From Tenebrio molitor (Eukaryota > Arthropoda > Insecta > Coleoptera > Tenebrionidae), in the NCBI RefSeq assembly GCF_963966145.1, contig NC_091052.1, positions 11,408,001 through 11,472,000 of the forward strand: 64,000 nucleotides of DNA, given 5' to 3'. Numbering within the stretch: position 1 is the stretch's first letter; every line of letters begins with the position of its first letter. The position numbers were made by a program, and so were the translations under genes. Positions 34,280-45,135 of the stretch are shown piece by piece. The notes beneath the pieces are model-generated. The model was not told the DNA's origin. It made no database searches and worked only from the letters and a program-made list of their open reading frames with translations.

Positions 34280-35695
34280 ATGCTCGTATTTGATTTTCTT
34301 TTTCTGGTGGTGGTTTGCAAATACGGGGTGGTTTCGTATTTCGACGAAATTGTTAGTAAGGAGACACAGTGTCAATGTGTACCTCCTCATTTATGTGGAG
34401 ATAATGATGAAGCTGCCAATGGTCAGGGATTATTGGATATCCGGTAAGTAAGAGATAAATTGCAGCGCAAAACCGATTCAACTGACAAATTGCGTTTGTC
34501 GCAAAACCACATGGAGTCCGCGGTTGGAATTCGGTATCTAGTAAATAATTTATGGATTGCATAACTCCAAATCGAGTTCCACGAATTAACTCAACGTAAA
34601 ATGTGGGATTTCGATGGTGCTAAAAACATAAAACATCCATTTGCAAATTTATTTTCGGCAGGTTACATTGTGTAGGACGTGGTGTACAATAGTGTGTCTT
34701 AGCTTAGTACATATTGTGAGGAGAATGACGTTTGTGGTGAAATATGAAAAACGAGTCTATTAATTTCTTTGTTTTGTGGCTTTAGGTTTGAGGACGACCC
34801 TTGCCCGAACCACTTCGACGTGTGCTGCGACAGCCCCTTGCAAGAGCCCCAGGTCCCGGAGGAGTCTAAGAAGTGCGGCCAGTCGAAGAAACAAAAGCTC
34901 GGCCCCCGGATAACCTCCGACTCCGAGGTGACTCAGTTCGGCGAGCTCCCCTGGACCGTTCTGGTGTTTGACTCCTCCGGAAACAATGAAAGAAATTCAT
35001 TTATATGCGGCGGATCTTTAATCCACCCGCAGGTGGTTATAACAGCGGGTCATTGTGTCGCTGCCAGCGAGAGTAATTCCGTGAAAGTGAGAGCGGGAGA
35101 ATGGAATATCAGAAACAAGGACGAGCCCCTACCCCACCAGGACGAATCCGTCAGGGAAGTATTGCTGCACCCCCGATACCGCCCCGGCGTCCTCTGGAAC
35201 GACATAGCGCTGCTAGTTCTGGATCGGCCGTTTGTTCTCAACGAAAATATCGGTTTCATTTGTCTGCCCACCAGAAAATTAAAAATTGATGCGAAGGAAG
35301 GGTGTGTGGCGAGCGGGTGGGGGAAGAAGGCTTTCGCGAAGGGCCGCCACTCGGCCGTTTTGCGGAAGGTGACTCTGCCGGTGGTGCCGCGAAACCAGTG
35401 CCAAACGGCGCTAAGAACTACCAGGCTAGGGAAAACTTTCCACTTGCATAGGAGTTTCATGTGCGCAGGTGGGGTGAGGAATAAAGACACGTGCAAAGGG
35501 GACGGAGGGAGTCCCTTGATTTGTCCCTTGCCTAATGAAGGGGGTAGATTTGTTCAGATGGGGATAGTGTCTTGGGGGATAGGTTGCGGGGCTAGCAACA
35601 CGCCAGGGGTGTACGTCAACGTGATTTTATATGCGGAGTGGATAGACAGGCAAATGAGAGCCAACAAATTTGACACCAGTTACTACAAGTTGTAG
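34280..35695 (+). CDS. Clip-domain serine protease homologue (inactive)
   Basis: Two exons, 34280-34443 and 34786-35695, join across a consensus GTAAGT...TTTAG intron to give 357 residues. Residues 1-21 are a signal peptide. Residues 31-69 form a clip domain with six Cys (31, 33, 39, 61, 68, 69), split by the intron after GLLDIR. Residues 97-345 form a chymotrypsin fold. His144 (TAGHC) and Asp194 (NDIAL) of the triad are kept, but the active-site loop reads GDGGSP instead of GDSGGP, so position 295 is Gly and the protein cannot be a working protease. This matches clip-domain serine protease homologues such as prophenoloxidase-activating factor 2 and masquerade-like proteins. These are secreted into haemolymph, are cut by upstream clip proteases and act as cofactors for phenoloxidase activation. 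Arg96-Ile97 is a possible cleavage site, though relatives are often cut within the clip domain. The upstream ATG-less frame was rejected because the signal peptide begins at this ATG. Exon 2 is markedly GC-richer than its surroundings. Confidence 0.95.
34444..34785 (+). other. Intron of the clip-domain gene
   Basis: A 342-bp intron with donor GTAAGTAAG and acceptor TTGTGGCTTTAG. It splits one Arg codon as CG plus G and keeps the frame. Confidence 0.9.
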
Positions 35696-35735
35696 ATTTG
35701 TACATTTTTAAAGCGTTATTATTGTGTTAAAAAAT

Positions 35736-35741
35736 AATAAA
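35736..35741 (+). terminator. Poly(A) signal of the clip-domain gene
   Basis: AATAAA lies about 40 bp after the stop codon, the expected position for a short 3' UTR. Confidence 0.7.
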
Positions 35742-36183
35742 ATGTTGATTCTAAAAAGAAATTATATCTCTTTGTTTGCCTGCACCTCATACCAACAAGA
35801 ACAATTGGGGAAATTTTATAACATAATATGTAATATTATGAATCTAAGAGTATGGAGTCAAACTGGAATTTCTTTGTCAGGTTTAGGAATTTCAAGAAAC
35901 AATTTCTCCTTGGTCATTGCAAGTATGGTATATTGATCCCTAATAGAGATATTGACTAAAATCATAAATCACACCAACAAAGAAACAGTTTACAAACTAC
36001 TTACAGTCTTCCCCGAAGTACTTTACCTACTTTCTTTGTCAAATAACTCAGGGTTGAAAGATATTTAAAATATTAAATGGGTACTTGAACTGAAAATTGC
36101 AAGTATAATCTTACCTGGAGGGAGTTTGGAAGTGGTTAGTTAATGAGTTGATAAAATGGGATGAGGTCGTAGCAACAAACCAA
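35742..36183. other. Downstream intergenic sequence
   Basis: AT-rich, with no supported feature. Confidence 0.4.
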
Positions 36184-36478
36184 AATAGTTATTTATTTAA
36201 CAAGTTCGTGTGTAAATTAGGCTTTTTTGGTATGAGTGGGCCAGATTAAAACGCGAGTAAAACGAGCGTTTTAAAGGCCCACGAGTACCAAAAAAGGCCC
36301 AATTTACACCAGAACGAGTTGAATACGTTTTTTTGTTCGACGAGCACCTTGAAGGCTCCAAATCGCTTAAAATCTTTAAAATTAACTTGACGTTTCGTTT
36401 TGACAAGTTGTCACATTTATCAAAATCCGTTCACATAGGAGAAAATTCTCAAATTCTGACACTGTCGAACAAAAAATA
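36184..36478 (-). repeat. Fold-back repeat, GTTCGAC family, copy 2
   Basis: Reverse-orientation copy of 5510-5810 with the same order of blocks: AATAGTTATTTATTTAAC, a hairpin of GAGTGGGCC and GGCCCACGAG, then GTTCGACGAGC and ending CACTGTCGAACAAAAAA. Noncoding. It directly abuts the 36490-36788 element. Confidence 0.75.
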
Positions 36479-36489
36479 TTATAAATGAT

Positions 36490-36788
36490 GGTAATTGTTC
36501 ACTTTAACTACTTTTGAAATTTTCGCGTTTTTTCTGGCTAGACAGCCTCAGGGCGTCCTCCTAGATCGTTTTCCACCATTCAAACCTTGTGAAAATGCCT
36601 TTTTTCTCTCTCTTGTTGTGTTTCAAGGTCGCGTCAAGGTCGCGCCAATGTCTTAATATCGCTAAAGGGTAAGGAAAATTCATTTGCACAAGGTTTGAAT
36701 GGTAGGAAACGATCTAGAAGGACGCCCTGAGGCTGTCTAGCCAGAAAAAACCCGAAAATTCCAGAAGCAGTTAAAGTGAACAATTACC
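36490..36788. mobile_element. 299-bp element with long TIRs and 8-bp TSD
   Basis: Inverted ends of about 110 bp, with few mismatches, begin GGTAATTGTTCACTTTAACT and continue through TCTGGCTAGACAGCCTCAGG. Identical 8-bp flanks TAAATGAT lie at 36482-36489 and 36789-36796. The 8-bp duplication fits the hAT, P or Merlin superfamilies; the GG start is more like Merlin than canonical hAT. No coding frame. Confidence 0.9.
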
Positions 36789-36796
36789 TAAATGAT

Positions 36797-37926
36797 GTAT
36801 GATGAGTGAAGAAAGTTTTGGTACCCCTGAAAAATATCAAACAATTTGAAATATGCGTAATGCACCAATGAAGAATTTTGTGTTTGTGTTTGGTCTGTTT
36901 TTACGTATTTTATGCAAATACAGTGTAATTTAAAAAATAAGTGTTGTTTATTTTAATTTGTAATGCAAATGCATTTTTATCCTGAAAGGGGAAAATATCT
37001 TGGATGATTTATTGCAAAACAGTCAAATCTCTCCCACAAAAGGCATGCTAATCATAATAGACCTCCTTAGAGAGGCTTATTTATGATACCTCTCATAAAA
37101 GAGAGGGCCTGTCAGATGTTTTTCTAGTACAAGACATTGTAAGGAAAACGGGACTGGAATCGTTTTTGTATTGTTAGACTGACGTGTTGACTGTTGATTT
37201 TATTGCCTTCTTAGACGAAAAATATATAAAACTTTTCATGAACACAAATATACATATTAACAATAAACTTGGATCAGTTATTTACTTTGATTTCGTTTAA
37301 TTTCATTTTCTAGTTTAAAGAGAAGTTACAAAATACAAAAAAAATCTTACAAGGACAGTTTTTTTCAGTATACACATTCCTGATTGTTGCAATTTATTAG
37401 TAAAGAGCGACAATATTTTGTTTTCAAATTGAAATGATTCTTTTTTATTTTTAACAAGAATAATGTACATATGTATGAATGTGAGTTTGTTGTTATTTAC
37501 AATCGTTTAATCGGATTATTTAGTTCATTTTTCGAAAATTTTAAGAAAATCCGATAAATTGTTCAATATGGTCCCATCCAAACCAAAAGTTGTCCAAATG
37601 TTTCAAGAGAAAATTCCACAGGATCAAGAATTATTGTTTCAAGAGCATTTCAAATAAAGTTAGGTGAAAAAACTACAAAAATGTCAGAATTTTGAAACTT
37701 TTTTCAGAAGCTATCAAGGCAATAAAATTATTGGGAATTAGGTGGAAAAAACTGAAATACAGGTTTCAAATTAAAAAAAATAAGTGTCAAGATAAACTAA
37801 AAAAAGTTATATTTTTAGTCCAATGAGTTCTTGGTTCTGGCATCAAGTTTAAGTAACACCTTTAATTTTTTTAACACTTTTTCAATCTAAACAGTTTAAA
37901 TGAAAAGTAAAAGTTGTTTCACTGTG
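36797..37926. other. AT-rich intergenic sequence
   Basis: A short hairpin at about 37070-37110 (CCTCTC...GAGAGG) is the only structure seen. No gene. Confidence 0.4.
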
Positions 37927-37928
37927 TA

Positions 37929-38130
37929 TGTCGCGAGCAATAAATTTTGGTCGTCAAGGTCATTATTTGACGCAATCGAAAATGCTCCATTGTAAAACAG
38001 TCGTAAATATCATAGCCTATCATCATGTTGTATGACATTAATTTCTCAATTTTTTGACTTTGTTGACGTGGGCATAATCAGGCAGGGAAATTTTTTAAAT
38101 TTGACGACCAAAATTTATTGCTCGCGACAG
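37929..38130. mobile_element. 202-bp TA-flanked MITE
   Basis: Perfect 29-bp inverted ends (37929-37957 and 38101-38129) contain TGTCGCGAGCAATAAATTTT. TA dinucleotides flank at 37927-37928 and 38131-38132. The element is noncoding. It resembles mariner-derived MITEs. Confidence 0.85.
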
Positions 38131-38239
38131 TACATGTAAGATGACGAGCCTGACCAAGTAAAATGCAACTAAATTACATTTTACAAAGCATACATTATGT
38201 ATTGGTATTTAAAAATTAAATCAAGAATCTACCATCGGC

Positions 38240-38335
38240 TTGTAAACATCCGCAGCGGCGACAGAATTCTTTCCATACTCTCCATAAATGAGGAACATGT
38301 CAGTCTTTTCGTCGTTATTGTAAAAACAAAATTTT
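38240..38335 (-). pseudogene. Transposase N-terminal fragment (DUF4817-like)
   Basis: The minus-strand frame encodes NDEKTDMFLIYGEYGKNSVA followed by Ala-Ala and a Tyr. This closely resembles the N-terminal helix-turn-helix region (DUF4817) of insect IS630/Tc1-like transposases, where a Tyr/Asn-Glu-Glu-x-x-Asp-Met start, an Ile-Tyr-Gly and an Asn-Ser-x-x-Ala are usual. The frame loses the pattern immediately downstream, and there is no DDE domain, so it is a broken fragment. It lies 100 bp from the MITE at 37929-38130, but no common boundary is visible. Confidence 0.55.
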
Positions 38336-38424
38336 TCTACAAACGATCTACAACGATTCTTGCGATTTTGACGTTTTGATGATATTTTGATGTACAAACA
38401 ACCTCGAACATGCATTGTTTGCAC

Positions 38425-38810
38425 TTACCAATACTGCAGGAGGTAGTGCAGTAGGGTTTTCTATATTTCATAGCTCCATAACTGCACAATTACGAATTCA
38501 CTTTTTCAAAAGCCGACCTTTTTGGTTATAATTCGCATGTCATATTTTTCAAAGGTAACTAGGTTTTCTTAGCAACCGTGATTTTTACGTGAAATTGAAT
38601 GTAAATGGAGTTGACGTCTTCTGACATTCTTTGTGGAAAAGTGAATGGAAAGTGTTGAAAAATTTAAAAATGGCCTACCTGAGGACAAAAAAAGGATGCA
38701 GGTATTTTATAAGGTCTCATCTTTATCGAAAAAGATGAAATTGGTTTTGATTTGGCTTTAATTCTAAATTTTGTCAAAAAAAAAGTTTGCGGTCAACGAA
38801 AAAATTTTGT
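38425..38810. other. AT-rich intergenic sequence
   Basis: Nothing was recognised. Confidence 0.4.
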
Positions 38811-38943
38811 AATCAACTCATTTGTTAACGGGCGATTAATAATCTCAACTATTAAAGGCACTCACTCGCTACACTCGTTCGTGCTTTAAACAGTTTCGAT
38901 TATTAATCGCCTTCATTAACAAACTAGTTCATTAAATAACTAT
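38811..38943. repeat. Hairpin repeat, CTCGCTACACTCGTTCGTG apex
   Basis: Arms around GGCGATTAATAATC and GATTATTAATCGCC, flanked by TTTGTTAACG and CATTAACAAA. It ends AAATAACTATT like other members of the group. Confidence 0.65.
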
Positions 38944-38979
38944 TAATGGTGTTTGCACTATTTGTAGAAAAAATAGTGT

Positions 38980-39095
38980 ATGATATTCGCGTTAAAAGTG
39001 ATTTTATTTTGTTCGAAGGGTTTCTCCACTTGCTGCGCTCATTCCGAAATCTTCCCTTCTCTCAAAATAAAATCTTACTTTAAACACTATTTCGA
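38980..39095. repeat. Hairpin repeat, CTTGCTGCGCTCATT apex
   Basis: Arms around GTGATTTTATTTTG and CAAAATAAAATCTTAC, then GAAGGG and CCCTTC, enclose the apex. It lies 37 bp after the previous hairpin. Confidence 0.6.
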
Positions 39096-39248
39096 ATTGA
39101 CAAAGATTTTTTGCTTTAACGTCAAAGAGACAGGACTAAGAGCCATCGTGGATTCAGTTATAATTATTTTCAAAATTTGAAATCAAGATATACACATTAT
39201 TGCAATATGCATAATGGCTTGCGGCAAAAAGAAATTCCGAAGGACCCC

Positions 39249-39265
39249 TCTCGTGAATAACCCTG
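39249..39265. repeat. Solo end of a CAGGGTTATTCACGAG element
   Basis: TCTCGTGAATAACCCTG followed by TA matches the right end of 17814-18147. No matching left end was found nearby. Confidence 0.55.
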
Positions 39266-39267
39266 TA

Positions 39268-42200
39268 TAGGCGGCGACGATAAAAATTGTTAGTTTATCT
39301 TGCAAGGTTGATTAGAACGAAAATTTCAATAATCCCTAACGTGCGATGTACCGCTAATCCTTCACCACTTCATCCTAAAGAGAAAAGAGACTCTCCTTGT
39401 GATGAGTCACATTTTTGTATTTTCGGTGCGAACGAACGTTTTTTGGTTTTGCGTTCGAATTTCTTCCTGCGTGGAAAAAGCTTGGACGAAAGTAATTTAA
39501 AACCGCCAAATCCGAATGACGGATGCGGCAAACAACATCCGTAAATCGGTCCAAATTGGAAAAACTTAAAACTAGTTAAGTCAGCGAAACTTTTCAAGTT
39601 TAAATCGAATTTTGACTAATTACGGCCCTAATTTGTTTCACAAGTGTTGAAAGTGAGACTTTTTTTTGCATAAGTGGCAAAGTTCGACAAGTTGGAATAT
39701 ATGGTTTGACCGGTCGGGTCGGCCGAAGTCAAGCAGGCTGTCGTTCGGCAGGGGCAAACTCGAGTATCCAAGATAGACGACGTAATAGTTTGCCTTCTTT
39801 TGTTTTCCACGTCATTTATCACGACCACTTGATCTAAACTAAAATCACACCGTTTGATTTTTGTTCCTTTTGTTGGAAAATTGTTCGTGATTTAAGTTAT
39901 ATATGAACTGTCGGCCGCAGGAGCGACACCACTGCAACTGCAACAAATCCAAAGAGAAAACGTTCCTACTTCACATTAGTCGACCAACAAAATGGACGCC
40001 GACGCACCTTTCCCAAAAGCTTTCGCGTCACATTCACATCGCATTTTAATATGGGGGCCAGGACGGCTGAAAGTCATGTCGCAGCGCCATTCATCGACTT
40101 TAATAACAAACGTCAAAAATGACACTTGTCACGCGACCTCAATAAAAATGAAAAACCGATCCTGCACTTAATTTGAACGAATTAAATGAATATTTTTATA
40201 GCGTCATAACACTCCACAACTAATATATTTTATGTTGCACGTTTAAAAGTGAAATAAAGAAACAAACAAGTCGAGTAGATGTTAATACTATAATAAAATG
40301 AACACGGCATATTTCATTTTATATCTCCAAATATAGTAGGAGCTATTCTTTTGTTCGTCAGAAGGCGAGTTCTAAATTTTATTGCACTTTTATATAGGAG
40401 CAGTTCGTTCCAAAGCTGCACTATTCACTTTAGAGGAACATTCCCAAGCGCCACCGTTTCTACATTGTATAATTTTATCGCTGCGTAATAAATAAACAAA
40501 CGATTTGTAATTTATCGCATGTTCTCGGAGGATACAAATTCTGGAGTTAAATTATGCGTTAGCACGTTGTAGACAGCTAGCGTACGAATTAATCTACGCG
40601 ATGACTCGGGCCAGACCCGTCTGGGTCTTTTTCTGTTGGCAATGATTGCGACAAAATTCCCAAGTAATGAAAAAATTTGGGACGTAACAAGACTTCGGTT
40701 TGTAACATAATTCCTGGAGTCGAGAAACAAGGGGAGCCTCCGATAGCCAATTAAGTGCATAGCTCAGAAGCCATAGTTCTGAGCCCCAGCTGCAACTGAC
40801 CCGACCTGCTCGTTGACCGCCATCTCGTCCATTTGTAACTCCATAACACAGTCTATCAATATTCCAAAGATGGTGATTGATACTTTGGACTAAACCATCC
40901 CGTTATTGATTCGCATTACTTTGACAAAGCGGGCCCCGTGAATCTTTAACCAGACGAAGAAAACAGCGGAATCTCTCGTAGCAGTCGCTTGCTTAAATAA
41001 ATATTTAATCTGTGTTTGCATTTTAATCCGATCTGGACAACAGCCGGAATTTATCCGTCTCCCGATTTAAGAGATCTTATTAAAGCGGATGCACGGTGCG
41101 TGACAAATCGCGAGTTTTTCGTCGCCGAATCGGCGCCAACCGGCTATAATTACAGGTGAAAATATGAGAGAATATTTGTTTTGATAATAGTGACGCGGCC
41201 GGATGCGTGTGTTTTATAAAAACGAATGATCAAAAAGTGGAACGTTGACAGTTGATAAATAAATACATTCGAGTTCATCGGGAGGGGCGGCGGGCCCGGT
41301 TGGGGGCTGTGTTCAATGCGCGACATCAATTTTACGCTCCGTGCATTCGTCACTACTTGCGCTACCCCGGCCGGATTCCGGGTCCCAAGCTGCATCAGAT
41401 AAGCTGAATGACGGCCCTCGTCGATAAGCACCAATTAGTCATCGTTGCAACTTTTGTCTTCGATCAAAAATAGGTACCTCCGCCCCCATCACCACCACCT
41501 CTCGGAATAAATCACGAACCGATGAAAGCCCAGATCGGTCTAAACCGCACACGTAGCGGCGTTATCATTACGTGGCTGTTTGAAGAAGACGCCCCGTTAC
41601 ATAAGTGTATTATATTTTCAATAAGATTTTTCCATAACGTATTTTTCTTTACGAATATATGAGCTCTGATCTTATCAAAGTCAAAATGTAACGTATTCTT
41701 TTGAAGTCGCTCGCCGTGATACATTATATAAGGACGCGTCTTTCTGCAGTGTTAAAAGACCTAAACGTGGCTGACGCCACCTTGTCGTGATACCATCAAA
41801 TGGTCTGAATAAAAAATCGAATGAAACTGCAAGCGCTACCGCAACCCCGGACCGCTCTAATTTTAAAGAATTGTTGGTATTCGCCTGAGCTATGGACGAC
41901 ATTACAGAAAAGCCCGTTTAATGATAGGCAGATATGTCTTGTTTCTCTCAAGGCCCAACAAGCCGTACAAACTTTTTAAACATTGTTCATTTCGTTAGGG
42001 AAAAAATCAATGAACAGCGAAAGATAGAAATGTGTGGGCAACCAGCAATACACGTACTGTTTCGTGTGGAAACCGACAGGCTTACCAACACGTTTTCTAA
42101 CAAAGGTGAATCGTTTTCTATCATTTAAAATGCAATTTTGGTGCAGATTTTACAGGAGGTCGCCTGAAAGTGGTAATATCGGCTGAAGTTGGCAGGCAAT

Positions 42201-43660
42201 GAACAGCTAAAGCTGGGTCTCTGCGATGCAGGAAGTGTATTATGCAAACATAATTGCATTCCTGTAGTTTACTTGGGATTCCTGCGGAGCGCCAGTATTC
42301 ATTCCGTAATTACTATCATATTTACAAAGTCCCGATTCTGTTGACCGTCACCTCACACTCGCGGAGAGACATTTTCAACGTTTGATTAACAATTTTTTAG
42401 CGTCTCCGGTGTGAATCGATCCAGACTAAAATATGATATATCAGGACGAGAGGATTCCAGAGAATCACGAATTATTGCGCTGCGGCCATTTTGTGGGTCC
42501 AGCCGCCTCGAAAAGAAGGATCGAACGACGCCGAATTAAAAAAACATGTCTCAAACGTGAATCATTCAATGCGATATTTTGCATTTTTTGCGATAATCCC
42601 TGAGGAGGTATTTCATCCGATACGGTCACTCACTATCACAATAAAATTCATAAAAGCGTCAAAACTACTTTTGCGTCGATGCGGTTCGTGGCTCGTAAAT
42701 TTCGATATTTGGAAAGTAATAAAACGAAGATAAGGACGTAAATGAGAGCTTCGGCGGAATGGAATGTCACATCTGAAAGCAGTGCAATTTTCTTGCACTT
42801 CCGGGACAGAAAATACGGATGCATTACATCACGTGACAGGGATCTCACATTCGAACTGTCAACGTTTTCATTGTCGATTTGTCTTGGCTCGCGCGTTTTA
42901 TAATGAGACGATCTTCTGGTTTCCACTTTCAGGTATAATGTGGACTTAAGGCCACAAAGAATGACAAAAAACCTTCATTCTTTGTCCATTGAGAATGGAA
43001 CAAAAATACGTTGGTCTTAGCATCCTCACTTCGAATTTGCATTCGAATAACTTCCGTTAAACGTTTCCAAAGGAGAAAACAAGTTGAATTATTCCAAGGA
43101 AAACTGATATACGAGACTGGAAAGGAACGAGTGTGCTGCTACCTTTATTCTACTTTTAAAAGTTCTTTCCCCGGGAAAATTAGCGTTTTTCTATGATGCA
43201 CTTGCTCCACCGCCGCAAACGCTCCACCCTCAGCATGGTCTAGTTTCATTTACGTCGACGAAACATCTTCCAACTAAATAAAACTTTTTAAATTCAATTT
43301 TTAAGTTTCTTATTAAGTGGCAATACGATACAACCCTTGAAATGAAATGTACACTCGTCCGCAACACGTTCCGGACAAGAATCAAATCCAACTTCAGGGA
43401 AGCGACCATGCCAATCAATCGTTACAATTACGTTTAAATTATGCAGTACATGGGAGTATTGTTGGAACTGAAAATTGCAAAATTTTAATACCGCAGTGGA
43501 CATAATCAAATTGTTTGACACAAGGGATTTTAACTACTATTTGCAATTTTTGTTCAAACTGCAAAAGCGGAATTAGTTTCGTATCGATCTTTTTTTAATT
43601 ATGAAGCTACATCACAATCAGAACTCTCTCGCAGTTAAGACAACAGAAACAGACTAGTTG
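39268..43660. other. Unique intergenic sequence, no gene supported
   Basis: GC-richer stretches give several overlapping open frames on both strands without domains or splice support. TATATAA at 41725-41731 with CAGTG at 41747-41751 is promoter-like, but no coding sequence follows. Confidence 0.35.
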
Positions 43661-43667
43661 TAAATAT

Positions 43668-43673
43668 TTTATT
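43668..43673 (-). terminator. Poly(A) signal of the LRR gene
   Basis: The minus strand reads AATAAA about 35 bp after the stop codon of the LRR gene. Confidence 0.65.
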
Positions 43674-43707
43674 GTTACTACTCGTGATGAGGAATACAAG
43701 AAATGAG

Positions 43708-45135
43708 TTAGGAGAACGTACCCAAAGGTAGCAACGTGAGGTCTGTATTTGTGTACAGTATCACAGATCTTAAATAGTCGATTTCTTCTTGATGGATGTC
43801 CCAACCGCTGAGCTGCCCTAGAACCTTCAAATTTGGACAGTGACCCATGAGGAGTTCGACAGAGGTGGACGTCAGTCCCCTGGCGCACGAAAACCACAGT
43901 TCCTCCAAGAACAAGAAGTCGCACTCCGCACACAGACGAAATATGTCACCGTCAGTCATGTTGATGACACAGCCGATAATCACACGTTTGAGGAAGGGAC
44001 TGTTCATCAGAATGTGCTTGATGGTGGAATCTTTTATATCACAGTAGAGAATTTCGACGTATTCCAGGTTCATGAAATAGGTGTCCGGCACAGAAAACGA
44101 CAAGCTCAACTGATAGCACTCCAGAATCTGTAAATTAGGCGCGCACAGACACACGTCGCACAGATTTAAAGACGCGGTTTTGTTGTGACACAGTTTTAAA
44201 ACCTGGAGGTTGGATCCCGAGACCCGGAGGTAGTCTAAGAGGTCGTCGCTGTCGTGGTGCACGAGTTTGACGCAGTAGAGCTTCTTGAAGTCGCTCAATC
44301 TGCAGACTACTCCTTTGTCGGGAGTGTCCAAGTGCACGCTCTCCAGATGTTCGCACGTGTTGACGATGGCCTCCATCATCTCGTGCGTAGTTCCGGTGTC
44401 GTGCAGGTACTTCAGTTTGGTCTTGTGTTTCGAATTCCTCTTGTGTACTTCCAGGAGGGAAGTTCCTGTAAACGAGTAAGTGCGCAAGCAGGTTAGATTT
44501 GGCAGATTCTCGATGATTTCAGCCACTATATCACAGTCGCTCGTCTGCTGCTGACAGACGTCTTTTTTGCCAAAATTTCCGATGTCTAGGCACGTGATCG
44601 CGTCGCTCTTTAGCTGCTGCAACCCTTTCGTCGTGAAACAACACTCGCCGGAGATGTCCAGTGCTGTCAGTGAGCGACAGTGCGCGATGGCGTCTATGAC
44701 CTCGTCGTCGGCCATGTGAGGGATCGTCAACGCTCTTAAGTTGCACAAGCTCCGAATCAGCTCGCTCAGTTCGGAGGGGTGTTCTCGCACCCACACCCCC
44801 TTGAGGTTTAATTGGTGCAGTCCCGTGCCCTTTTGAGTTATAACTTTTAATATTGCCTCGTAATAGGAGTGGGGGAAAATTCCCGTATCCAGTTTCTTAA
44901 CGTCCCGTCGAAGCAGAACTTGCAAACAACTAAATCTCGTGGCGGCATCCAGATTCACGGAATTCAAAATATTTTTTAATAACTCTTGAACAACTTCATA
45001 AGTGGCGTCGGATAAATACCGCTCCACTACATCGTAATTTCGACCTTCGTCGTCTGAAAGTGCCTGAATTAGCTGTGTTGAAACAAGTTTAACACACAAG
45101 TAACTTAGGGGATGAACTTGATTCTTGGGTGACAT
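43708..45135 (-). CDS. Intronless LRR protein with BC-box-like motif
   Basis: A single 475-residue frame from an ATG, with its AATAAA close behind. From about residue 105 to the end it has repeated leucine-rich segments of the ribonuclease-inhibitor type, such as LNLKGV, LRALTIPHM, LTALDISG, LQVLKLC, LEYVEILYC and LKRVIIG. Near the N-terminus, residues 9-18 (PLSYLCVKLV) fit the Elongin-BC box pattern (A/P/S/T)-L-x3-C-x3-(A/I/L/V). A helix-forming stretch (YLSDATYEVVQELL) follows where a Cullin box would lie, but the usual Pro is absent. VHL-box LRR proteins such as ZYG11, ZER1 and LRR1 are substrate receptors of Cullin-2 ubiquitin ligases, and this protein could be one. That role is inference. 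No signal peptide or membrane segment is present, so it is probably cytosolic or nuclear. The lack of introns may mean a retrogene. Confidence 0.85.
   Translation of the reverse strand: MSPKNQVHPLSYLCVKLVSTQLIQALSDDEGRNYDVVERYLSDATYEVVQELLKNILNSVNLDAATRFSCLQVLLRRDVKKLDTGIFPHSYYEAILKVITQKGTGLHQLNLKGVWVREHPSELSELIRSLCNLRALTIPHMADDEVIDAIAHCRSLTALDISGECCFTTKGLQQLKSDAITCLDIGNFGKKDVCQQQTSDCDIVAEIIENLPNLTCLRTYSFTGTSLLEVHKRNSKHKTKLKYLHDTGTTHEMMEAIVNTCEHLESVHLDTPDKGVVCRLSDFKKLYCVKLVHHDSDDLLDYLRVSGSNLQVLKLCHNKTASLNLCDVCLCAPNLQILECYQLSLSFSVPDTYFMNLEYVEILYCDIKDSTIKHILMNSPFLKRVIIGCVINMTDGDIFRLCAECDFLFLEELWFSCARGLTSTSVELLMGHCPNLKVLGQLSGWDIHQEEIDYLRSVILYTNTDLTLLPLGTFS

Noticed and set aside
35050..35496. 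148-residue open frame on the minus strand inside the clip-domain gene
   Set aside because: It is the complement of exon 2, whose high GC opens other frames; no domain is present.
41725..41751. TATATAA plus CAGTG promoter-like pair
   Set aside because: The spacing is slightly short and no coding sequence or transcript signal follows.
43840..44496. Several plus-strand frames of 64-97 residues within the LRR gene
   Set aside because: They are antisense shadows of the long LRR frame.
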